Positions 1-6,219 of a DNA stretch of 35,869 bases are shown here, one piece after another (position 1 is the stretch's first letter; each line of letters opens with the position of its first letter). Source of the stretch: Hyphomicrobiales bacterium (lineage in GTDB: Bacteria > Pseudomonadota > Alphaproteobacteria > Rhizobiales > CAJQND01); contig JANQOW010000012.1 in the NCBI GenBank assembly GCA_028285595.1, forward strand, positions 1 through 35,869, read 5' to 3'. The notes below the pieces were generated by a model. That model was not told the DNA's origin and did no database searches. It worked only from the letters and a program-made list of their open reading frames with translations. The position numbers and the translations under genes are program-made.

Positions 1-59
1 GACCACAAGCGACCCGCAACGACGCTCAGCAGGCGCGAAAACCCGGCCTTCGGTGGGCC

Positions 60-142
60 AAATCAGCCCATCTCCTGCGTTGCGAAGCTTGTCCGATGCC
101 CCACATCGCACTGCGCTCCGCGCCTTGGATATGGGCTGATTT
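60..142. repeat. Long inverted repeat near left edge, possibly a dispersed palindromic unit
   Basis: Two perfect 12-base arms, AAATCAGCCCAT at 60-71 and its reverse complement at 131-142, flank 59 bases that contain smaller hairpins such as CGATG-CCCCA-CATCG. The reverse strand is also open from an ATG at 150 to the window edge and would read the repeat as protein, so the end of a minus-strand gene that starts here cannot be excluded. I do not recognise that product, and the palindrome is better explained as a repeat unit or structured RNA. Otherwise I see nothing in 1-189. Confidence 0.4.
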
Positions 143-189
143 GACTCCATCAAATGGTTCAATTTGACCTCATCTCGCTCTAGAACGCA

Positions 190-220
190 GAAAAGGGCGG
201 CCCGCTAAGGCCACCCTTTC
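190..220 (-). terminator. Rho-independent terminator of hsp20
   Basis: Read on the minus strand, an 11-base stem AAAGGGTGGCC pairs with GGCCGCCCTTT (one mismatch) around a short loop and runs into TTTTC. It lies about 30 bases beyond the hsp20 stop codon, as expected for the end of a single-gene heat-shock transcript. Confidence 0.7.
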
Positions 221-248
221 CGCTCTGAGAGATGTGGGACGTCAGGCC

Positions 249-713
249 TTAAGCGGCTTTTTGCTCAAGTGCCTTCTGCTTGCCCTTCACCTTGCCGGTG
301 CCGATTTCAATCGTGCGCGGCTTCATGGCTTCAGGGATTTCGCGCTTCAGGGTGATGTGCAGCAGGCCGTTTTCAAGGCCGGCGCCGGTGACTTCCACAT
401 GGTCGGCCACCTGGAAGCGACGCTCAAAGCTGCGGGTGGCAATGCCGCGATGCAGCAGTTGGACACCTTCGGCCTTGGGCTCATCACCTTTCTTGCCGGA
501 CACGGTCAGCGTCTGCTCCTTGATTTCGATGTTCAAGTCGCTCTCGCCAAACCCGGCCACAGCCATGGTAATGCGGTATTCGTCTTCGGATGTGCGCTCA
601 ATGTTGTAGGGCGGATAGCCTGTGTTGGCTTCAACGCCAGCGGCCTGGTCCAACATGTTGGCCAGACGGTCAAATCCTACGGTTGAACGGTAAAGTGGTG
701 CAAAATCAAACAT
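249..713 (-). CDS. ibpA: Small heat shock protein Hsp20 (IbpA-like, class A)
   Basis: This 154-residue ATP-independent holdase binds unfolding proteins in the cytoplasm and hands them to DnaK/ClpB. The alpha-crystallin domain starts near residue 36 with YNIERTSEDEYRITMAVAGF, and the C-terminal region has the RTIEIG motif (I-x-I type) used for oligomer assembly. The length is normal for class A bacterial sHSPs. The ATG is preceded by a GAGGAGG Shine-Dalgarno sequence that is buried in a ROSE-type hairpin, so translation should open on heating. It is monocistronic: it has its own heat-shock promoter and a terminator on either side, and it lies divergent to and about 800 bases from rpoH, the sigma factor expected to drive it. 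Confidence 0.95.
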   Translation of the reverse strand: MFDFAPLYRSTVGFDRLANMLDQAAGVEANTGYPPYNIERTSEDEYRITMAVAGFGESDLNIEIKEQTLTVSGKKGDEPKAEGVQLLHRGIATRSFERRFQVADHVEVTGAGLENGLLHITLKREIPEAMKPRTIEIGTGKVKGKQKALEQKAA

Positions 714-812
714 ATGATGCTCCTCCTCAAATGAGCAAGGTTGGTAGGGGTCCCCTCTTTGACGAGCTGGACCGGTTGAACTGCACGGACCCGATCAGTG
801 GCATCCGTGCAG
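714..812 (-). promoter_or_regulatory. ROSE-type RNA thermometer in the hsp20 5' UTR
   Basis: On the minus strand the 5' UTR has a 9-base hairpin CTGCACGGA/TCCGTGCAG (781-812), a GGGG/CCCC element, and a final hairpin in which CUUGCUC (733-739) faces GAGGAGG (722-728) across an AUUU loop. The alignment gives C-G, U-G, U-A, G-G, C-G, U-A, C-G. This is the UUGCU anti-Shine-Dalgarno with its G-G pair that defines ROSE thermometers of rhizobial and other sHSP genes. The inferred transcription start coincides with the base of the first hairpin. Confidence 0.85.
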
Positions 813-817
813 TGCTC

Positions 818-845
818 AGATAAGATCAACTTTCAGGCTTTCAAG
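818..845 (-). promoter_or_regulatory. RpoH (sigma-32) promoter of hsp20
   Basis: On the minus strand CTTG (842-845) is followed by 17 bases and CTTATCT (818-824), which matches the alphaproteobacterial heat-shock consensus CTTG-N17/18-CYTATYT exactly. Transcription would begin near 811, at the first ROSE hairpin. Confidence 0.8.
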
Positions 846-977
846 ACCCTGCAAACATGAACGGCAGATGAACGGCGCCTTCTGACACGGTTCAGCAGCA
901 CCATGGCTATATGCCCAACAGACGGGAGACTTGCCCCTTTTTGAACTGCCCCGGGGCCGGTACGTCGGGAGTTATTC

Positions 978-1310
978 ATGAACACACATCTTACGGTTTG
1001 CGCCGGGATCCTGATCGGCGCGGTTGCGTCCACCCCCGCTTTTGCCGGAAACGACGATCCTTATTATGAGCCGTTCGCCCGGGCTTATGAGAGCTTCAGC
1101 GGCTATCACGAATATGTGCCGGTGACCTCGCCGCGTGCCTCTGCGTGCCGGCGTGCCTATGCCTCCGTGCGCGATGACGGCTATCAGCAGATCCGCATGG
1201 TGGACTGTTCCGGGCGTAACTACACTTTTCACGGCGTTCGCGAAGGGCGCTGGTGGAAAGTGAAGGTTCGGGCCCGCAACGGCCGCATTCGCCAGGTTTA
1301 TCCATTGTAG
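978..1310 (+). CDS. Small secreted protein of unknown function
   Basis: This 110-residue protein has a clear Sec signal peptide (hydrophobic stretch from about 7 to 20, cleavage likely after TPAFA near residue 23). The mature part is rich in Tyr and Arg and contains two Cys (in SACRR and MVDCSG) that could form one disulfide in the periplasm. A GGGAG ribosome binding site lies just before the ATG. I do not recognise the family. It sits alone between hsp20 and rpoH, with no visible link to heat shock beyond location. The signal peptide and ribosome binding site support it being real. Confidence 0.75.
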   Translation: MNTHLTVCAGILIGAVASTPAFAGNDDPYYEPFARAYESFSGYHEYVPVTSPRASACRRAYASVRDDGYQQIRMVDCSGRNYTFHGVREGRWWKVKVRARNGRIRQVYPL

Positions 1311-1416
1311 GCCGACAGGTTCGCGAAGGATTAATCGTCTAGTAACCAAGGTCCGACGTTCAACATGCAATCACCCGCAACCCGCAGCAATGTGAGCGGG
1401 TGTGAACCAACAGACC

Positions 1417-1445
1417 TTAAAATTCGTATGCTGAGTACCTATATT
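1417..1445 (+). promoter_or_regulatory. Candidate rpoH promoter
   Basis: TTAAAA (1417-1422), a 17-base spacer and TATATT (1440-1445) form a good housekeeping promoter about 60 bases before rpoH. The same stretch also reads CTTA-N18-CCTATAT (1416-1444), one base off in each box from the RpoH consensus, so autoregulation by RpoH is possible. Confidence 0.5.
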
Positions 1446-1505
1446 GGTCTTGAACGGGGAATGGCTAGGATTGCCAAAAAATCCCCCAAAAAGGAGTGAC
1501 ACCAG

Positions 1506-2399
1506 ATGGCCACGAATAAAGTGCCTGTGCTTTCCAGTGACGGCGGTTTGAGCCGGTATTTGCAGGAAATCCGCGCTTTTCCAATGCTTTCGCACGAGGA
1601 GGAATTCGAACTCGGCAAGCAATGGCGTGAAAAGGGCGACCGTGATTCAGCCCACAAGCTGGTGACCAGCCATTTGCGCCTTGTGGCGAAAATCGCCATG
1701 GGGTACCGCGGCTACGGCTTGCCCATCAACGAAGTGATTTCTGAGGGCAATGTGGGCCTGATGCAGGCTGTGAAGCGGTTTGAGCCCGACCGCGGGTTCC
1801 GCTTGGCCACTTACGCCATGTGGTGGATCCGCGCCTCCATTCAGGAATTCATCCTGCGTTCGTGGAGCCTTGTGAAAATGGGCACCACGGCCAGCCAGAA
1901 GAAGCTGTTCTTCAATCTGCGCAAGGTGAAGGGTCAGATTGAAGCGCTTGAAGATGGCGATTTGCGCCCGGATCAAGTGGCCGAAATCTCCGAACGCCTT
2001 GGTGTTCCGGAAGATGATGTGGTGTCCATGAACCGCCGCTTGGGCGGGGACTCCTCGCTCAACGCCCCGCTTAAGGTGGATGGCGAAGGCTCCGGCGAGT
2101 GGCAGGACTGGCTTGTGTCCGAAGAGCCGGACCAGGAAGAAGTGCTGGTGGAAAGCGAAGAGCATTCCAGCCGCATGGGCCTCCTGCACGACGCCATGGA
2201 CAATCTGAATGACCGCGAGCGCCGGATTTTTGAAGCCCGCCGCCTGTCGGAAGATCCCGTGACGCTTGAAGAACTCTCCCAAGAGTTTGACGTAAGCCGC
2301 GAACGGATCCGCCAGATTGAGGTCCGGGCCTTTGAGAAGGTTCAAAAAGCGGTGAAAAACGCCGCGCGTGAAATGATGGCAACCCCCGCATTAGCGTAA
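1506..2399 (+). CDS. rpoH: RNA polymerase heat-shock sigma factor RpoH (sigma-32)
   Basis: This 297-residue group 3 sigma-70-family factor directs RNA polymerase to heat-shock promoters. Region 2 spans about 45-120 (HLRLV, then AMWWIRASIQEFILRSW for -10 binding). The diagnostic RpoH box reads QKKLFFNLR at 131-139, and region 4.2 has the helix-turn-helix LEELSQEFDVSRERIRQIE at about 254-272. The ATG follows an AAGGAGTGA ribosome binding site at normal spacing. It is monocistronic with a strong terminator. The nearby hsp20 carries a perfect RpoH promoter and is a likely direct target. Many alphaproteobacteria have two RpoH proteins; the sequence alone does not say which this is. Confidence 0.97.
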   Translation: MATNKVPVLSSDGGLSRYLQEIRAFPMLSHEEEFELGKQWREKGDRDSAHKLVTSHLRLVAKIAMGYRGYGLPINEVISEGNVGLMQAVKRFEPDRGFRLATYAMWWIRASIQEFILRSWSLVKMGTTASQKKLFFNLRKVKGQIEALEDGDLRPDQVAEISERLGVPEDDVVSMNRRLGGDSSLNAPLKVDGEGSGEWQDWLVSEEPDQEEVLVESEEHSSRMGLLHDAMDNLNDRERRIFEARRLSEDPVTLEELSQEFDVSRERIRQIEVRAFEKVQKAVKNAAREMMATPALA

Positions 2400-2418
2400 C
2401 GCCATAAATTAGAATGAC

Positions 2419-2454
2419 AAACCGGCGCCCGCCTTACGGTTGGGCGCCGGTTTT
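2419..2454 (+). terminator. Strong intrinsic terminator after rpoH, overlapping the end of the LysR gene
   Basis: A perfect 12-base stem AAACCGGCGCCC (2419-2430)/GGGCGCCGGTTT (2442-2453) with an 11-base loop and a TTTTC tail. The stop codon of the convergent LysR gene (2434-2436) falls in the loop. Because the stem starts with AAA it ends in Us on both strands, so it can terminate both transcripts. Confidence 0.9.
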
Positions 2455-3357
2455 CGTTTGCGCAGGCGCATGTTCCAGCAGGTAGGCCATGAGCGCCTGG
2501 GCTTGTTGAGTGGGGTATTTGTCTCGAGGCACCACCTGGCAGGTCACGTAGCCGAAGCTGAAGCCCGGGGCCACGGGCACCAGGCGCCCAGCCTCCAAAT
2601 CGCCGGCCACACCGTCGCGGAACAGCAGGGCTGAGCCAAAGCCCTCAAGGGCAAAGCGATGGGCCACCAGTTGGTTGTTGACCGAAAACCGCACAGGCAC
2701 GGTCAATTCACGCACCGCGCCATCAGCCTCATTGCGGACCACCAGAACGCGTTCCCCGCGCCGCGGCCTGGACGCGGTGCCGATAATGCCCATGCGCTCA
2801 AGTCTTTCCTCCAGGGGCTCATCGGCCCCGCCCATCTGCCGCGGCGCACAGACGAGCTCCAGCGGCAGGCATGCACACAGGTCTCTGCCGGTCTTAGGGC
2901 GTTCGGCAAAGCGGGTGCGGATGGCCAGATCCAGATCACTCGACGCCAGCGCCACCATGGCGTCTTCAGCGTCCACTTCCACCCGAACGCCCGGATGGGA
3001 GGCCTCAAATGCCCTCAGCAGCGGCGGGAACCAGCCCACGGCCACCTCCGTAGGCGCGGTGATGCGCACCGGGCCACGTAAGGTCGTGGAGGACGGTTTG
3101 GCCACCGCCATGGCCCGGTCACCGGCGGAAATGGCCAAGGCGGCGTGCTCCAGCATGTCTTCACCGTCGGGTGTCAGGACCATAGACCGGGTGGTGCGCC
3201 GGATCAGCGTGACCCCCACCAGCGCCTCAAGTTCTGAGAGCGCTTCGCTGACCACAGCAGGAGACAGGCCGAGCTTTGTCGCCGCAGACCGGATGGATCC
3301 GGCGCGGGCGATCTCCACGAAATAGAGCAGGAGACGCAGGTCGCGGGGCTTTGGCAT
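2434..3357 (-). CDS. LysR-family transcriptional regulator
   Basis: This 307-residue protein has an N-terminal winged helix-turn-helix (about 5-62; FVEIARAGSIRSAATKLGLS, then VVSEALSELEALVGVTLIRR) and a LysR substrate-binding domain from about 87 to the end. The effector is unknown. I chose ATG 3357, which has GGGTGA upstream, over the in-frame GTG at 3369, which has none. The gene is divergent from the secreted SnoaL-like gene at 3466; LysR regulators usually control their divergent neighbour and themselves, so that gene is the best guess for its target. An inverted repeat suited to a LysR operator lies between them. Its 3' end shares the rpoH terminator. Confidence 0.92.
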   Translation of the reverse strand: MPKPRDLRLLLYFVEIARAGSIRSAATKLGLSPAVVSEALSELEALVGVTLIRRTTRSMVLTPDGEDMLEHAALAISAGDRAMAVAKPSSTTLRGPVRITAPTEVAVGWFPPLLRAFEASHPGVRVEVDAEDAMVALASSDLDLAIRTRFAERPKTGRDLCACLPLELVCAPRQMGGADEPLEERLERMGIIGTASRPRRGERVLVVRNEADGAVRELTVPVRFSVNNQLVAHRFALEGFGSALLFRDGVAGDLEAGRLVPVAPGFSFGYVTCQVVPRDKYPTQQAQALMAYLLEHAPAQTKTGAQP

Positions 3358-3370
3358 TGTTCGGTTCACC

Positions 3371-3393
3371 CGAAGAGTTAATTCGAAACTTCG
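3371..3393. promoter_or_regulatory. Candidate LysR operator
   Basis: The inverted repeat CGAAG-N13-CTTCG sits in the 108-base divergent region between the LysR gene and the SnoaL-like gene. It is AT-rich between the arms. Position and symmetry suit a LysR recognition site, but this is inference from one copy. Confidence 0.35.
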
Positions 3394-3465
3394 TATCTAC
3401 CGACTAAACAGCCGGCGCGCTACACTAAAATCCCGACACCAACCCCAAGTCCTGGAGGATTAGAA

Positions 3466-3942
3466 ATGCGCAGATTTTTCACGCTCCTTGTTGCCGCCGC
3501 CGCTTTGACCTTTGCCCAGGTTGCCCACGCTGATGACCGGGCCGTTGTGGAGGCCTTTTACACCCAGCTTCTGAGCGCGCCCAATGCGGAAGACCTTGAA
3601 GACCGGGTCCGCAAAGTGGTTGTGGAAGACTGGGAATCCATCCCCACCCCTCGCGGCGGCAAAGGCGCTGAGGGCATGATCAAGACCTTGAAGTTCTTTG
3701 GCTCCATCATTCCGGATCTGAAGTGGGACGTTCAAGAGATCCTGCAGCAAGGCGACCGCTATGTGGTCCGCTCCATCGCCACCGGCACGCCCAAAGGCAA
3801 GTTCTTCGGTATTGAGCCCAAGGCCGGCTTCAAGATCATGACCATCGATATTCACACCGTGAAAGACGGCAAGATCGTTCAGTCTTACCACGTCGAAGAT
3901 TGGGCCAGGGCCATCCGGCAGGTGTCGGGCAAAGCTCACTAA
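3466..3942 (+). CDS. Secreted SnoaL-like / NTF2-fold protein
   Basis: This 158-residue protein has a signal peptide (cleavage near VAHA-DD, residue 22) followed by one domain with the features of the SnoaL-like NTF2 superfamily: an N-terminal helix with VEAFYTQLLSAPN, a WESIP-type loop, and the C-terminal strand-rich part with DIHTVKDGKIVQSYHVEDW. NTF2-fold proteins include ester cyclases, isomerases and binding proteins; export suggests a periplasmic role and no precise reaction can be assigned. A GGAGGA ribosome binding site precedes the ATG. It is divergently arranged with a LysR regulator, the likely controller. Confidence 0.8.
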   Translation: MRRFFTLLVAAAALTFAQVAHADDRAVVEAFYTQLLSAPNAEDLEDRVRKVVVEDWESIPTPRGGKGAEGMIKTLKFFGSIIPDLKWDVQEILQQGDRYVVRSIATGTPKGKFFGIEPKAGFKIMTIDIHTVKDGKIVQSYHVEDWARAIRQVSGKAH

Positions 3943-3961
3943 GCTGGAAAACCCTTGCGGG

Positions 3962-3978
3962 GCGGGCCTTTGGCCCGC
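3962..3978. terminator. Hairpin between convergent genes
   Basis: GCGGGCC-TTT-GGCCCGC, a perfect 7-base GC stem with a 3-base loop, lies between the SnoaL-like gene and the convergent gene ending at 3993. There is no U-run directly after it, so termination efficiency is uncertain. Confidence 0.45.
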
Positions 3979-3992
3979 TCCGTTCACCTTTC

Positions 3993-4673
3993 TCAATAGG
4001 CAAACCCCAAATGCAGCACCCCGTAGGGGGTCATATTTTTTGTTGCTACATTATATTGCACACCGGCTTCCATTGAGAAGTAGACATCTCCCATCCAGGG
4101 CATGGCATAACTGAAGCCACCCAGCGAGACGGCGCTTTGAACGAGCTTGTAGTCCGGGCCCTGATTGCCGGCTGCCGAAAGCCCCACATAGAGCGCCTCG
4201 CCCAGTTTGACCTCAGGCCTCACTTGCGCCCAGGCCTCATCCAGACCGATCGTGTATTTCCCCTCCGCGATGACCCTCCATCGGCTGCTGATCTCGTAGC
4301 TTCCTTGGGCCACCAGGTTCGCCCCGAGCTGCGTGCCGGTGCCGGCTTCGTCGCGCCAGGCCGCACCTGCAAAGGCGGCGAAGCGCCAGGCCGGGCCCAC
4401 GAACTGCCAGCCGAGTTCACCTTCGGCTCCGGTGCCGCCGATTTCGCCCTGCCGATTAAGTTTCAGCGCCTTGCCCCAGCCCCGCGCTCTCAGACCCTCA
4501 GCGTTCAAAGAGCCGAAGGGCGCCCATGTGACCCCGCCATAGCTGTGGAAGGCCTCTCCGCCGCCGCCTGCGCCGGCCGAGACCCAAGCCTCGCCCGCCC
4601 GTGCCTCAAGACCGTACAGTCCCCAAATCGCAGCAGCACATATCGCGCCGCAGCTTACGCCAAACCGTGCCAT
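3993..4673 (-). CDS. Probable outer-membrane beta-barrel protein, BcsS-like
   Basis: This 226-residue protein has a signal peptide (cleavage near LEARA-GEA, residue 26) and then alternating amphipathic strands rich in Gly, Tyr and Trp, ending in an aromatic C-terminus (GVLHLGFAY) typical of outer-membrane barrels. The spacing of the strands and the opening WVSAGAGGGG pattern recall the alphaproteobacterial cellulose biosynthesis protein BcsS family, but no cellulose synthase genes are in the window. I therefore give the barrel with good confidence and the BcsS label only as a suggestion. Confidence 0.6.
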   Translation of the reverse strand: MARFGVSCGAICAAAIWGLYGLEARAGEAWVSAGAGGGGEAFHSYGGVTWAPFGSLNAEGLRARGWGKALKLNRQGEIGGTGAEGELGWQFVGPAWRFAAFAGAAWRDEAGTGTQLGANLVAQGSYEISSRWRVIAEGKYTIGLDEAWAQVRPEVKLGEALYVGLSAAGNQGPDYKLVQSAVSLGGFSYAMPWMGDVYFSMEAGVQYNVATKNMTPYGVLHLGFAY

Positions 4674-4794
4674 ACCGCCCCCGGTAGACCCACGCCCTAC
4701 TCACCATCCCTGACACCGACAACAAACAACTCATTGGTGCATCAGGTTGCAGGAGGACCCTAAGACGCAAGGGCACGCATTTTCGATATCCAGT

Positions 4795-5271
4795 TTAAGA
4801 CACGCTGATCACTGGCGCGCCGGTGGCTGCCGTGAGGGCCTCAACGTTCAGTTCCATCACGCATTCAGGGGTGCCCGCAGCGCCCCAAGCGGTTTCGTAG
4901 GCCAGAAGGTCTTCATCCAGATAGGTGGCGAGCGCGGTGGCATGACCCACGGGCGGGATGCCCCCAATGGCATAGCCCGTCACCTGGCGCACAAAGCCGG
5001 CATCGGGGCGCCGCAGGGGCTCGCCAATAATCTTGGCCACCGCCTTCTCATTCACCCGGTTCTTGCCGGAGACCAGGAGCAGATAAGCGGTTTCCGTCCG
5101 CTTGCCCTGAAAGACGAGGGATTTGATGATTTGTCCCACATCGCAGCCGCAGGCCGCCGCTGCCTCTTCGGCGGTGCGTGACGATACCTCGTGACAGACG
5201 ATCCGGGCGCTCAGGCCCAATCCGGTGACCGCCTCTTCCACCCGGCGTGCGCTTTTCGGCAGATCGCTCAT
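4795..5271 (-). CDS. YbaK/EbsC-family aminoacyl-tRNA deacylase
   Basis: This 158-residue single-domain protein of the YbaK/ProX family hydrolyses mischarged aminoacyl-tRNAs in trans in the cytoplasm. Family features seen: the RTAEEAAAACGCDVGQIIKSL helix start, the conserved Lys of IIKSL, the LLLVSGKNRVN strand-turn, and the glycine-rich GYAIGGIPPVGH loop near residue 110 that closes the substrate pocket. I chose ATG 5271 because GGAGAGGA lies directly upstream; an extended N-terminus from further upstream would run into the divergent gene's leader. The substrate (Cys-tRNAPro, Ala-tRNAPro or other) cannot be told from sequence. Confidence 0.9.
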   Translation of the reverse strand: MSDLPKSARRVEEAVTGLGLSARIVCHEVSSRTAEEAAAACGCDVGQIIKSLVFQGKRTETAYLLLVSGKNRVNEKAVAKIIGEPLRRPDAGFVRQVTGYAIGGIPPVGHATALATYLDEDLLAYETAWGAAGTPECVMELNVEALTAATGAPVISVS

Positions 5272-5419
5272 GGTCCTCTCCGTTGAAAACACAAATCCAT
5301 ATGCCATTTCGCGCCAAAGTGCGATATGCTCGCACGATCGATCCAGGACCGAGGCCAAAGGTTCCGGTCGTCCCAAATGCGGCAACTTGGAGAGTGTAAC
5401 CCAACCGGGAGCGCATGGG

Positions 5420-5995
5420 TTGTCTAGTCAAGACCCAGAACGATCTGCCGCAGGCCGTGCCGCCCTGATCGAGGAGGCCCTTAGGCGCGCCCGCGCCGCC
5501 CAGTCGGAATATCTGGACGCCCAGGCAAACGTTGCGGACCTGAGGTTTCTGCGCCTTCAGGCCTTGGCCGACGAAATGGCCGAGATTACCAAAGGCCAGA
5601 AAGATCTGGACGTGTTCATGACGTTGAAGGCGGTTCCCGGCGATCCGCCCCGGCTGCTCGTTGATGGCCGCAGCCATGTGGTGATGGAGCCGGACCCGCG
5701 CACCTACATGCTGATCTATGACGGGCCGGAAGACCGCAAAATTCTCTGCGAGACAGAGAGCCGCCGGGTGATTGAGGAAAAACTCACCGAATATGTCGCG
5801 CACCAGATCGTCGCCCAAGAGCGCGCCCTTGGCGCAGCGCCAGAAGAGGCAGAACCCCCTCAAACGCCAACCGCCTCGTCCTATCTAGCGGTATGGTGTT
5901 TGGGCGTTGTCATGGGGGCCTTGGCGCTCTTTGCCTACATCAATGCAGACAAGCTGGTGAGCCTGGAAATCTTCCGAGCGTTAACGGGCCCCTAA
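5420..5995 (+). CDS. Tail-anchored protein of unknown function
   Basis: This roughly 191-residue protein is charged and helical at the N-terminus (ALIEEALRRARAAQSEYLDAQ), then a mixed domain containing LLVDGRSHVVMEPDPRTYML and ILCETESRRVIEE, a Pro/Glu-rich linker and one C-terminal membrane helix (about 165-185). The topology would leave the whole domain in the cytoplasm. No family is recognised. The start is inferred as TTG 5420 because GGGAG lies 8 bases before it and no ATG or GTG is suitable; the frame stays open further upstream to 5225, but that part overlaps the divergent ybaK start and looks non-coding. Confidence 0.65.
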   Translation: MSSQDPERSAAGRAALIEEALRRARAAQSEYLDAQANVADLRFLRLQALADEMAEITKGQKDLDVFMTLKAVPGDPPRLLVDGRSHVVMEPDPRTYMLIYDGPEDRKILCETESRRVIEEKLTEYVAHQIVAQERALGAAPEEAEPPQTPTASSYLAVWCLGVVMGALALFAYINADKLVSLEIFRALTGP

Positions 5996-6219
5996 GATGG
6001 TTTCCACAACCGTTACATTCTGAAACACCAATTGATTTGGGTGTTTGCCACTATCTGCTTATCAAGTGTCGTGAGCGGACGGGTTGCTTTGCGTGTGGGC
6101 GTTTTTGCGGGCGCAAATGAAACAATCTGTCCTTGGGAACGGGAACCTATCGTTTTGCGTTTCGCTCGGCGGGCGAGACTGAAGATCGGGGATTTGTAAG
6201 GGGCAGTGTGGGTAGATTT

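Noticed and set aside
5225-5419. N-terminal extension of the tail-anchored protein from ATG 5225
   Set aside because: It overlaps the ybaK start and ribosome binding site on the other strand and lacks protein-like composition.
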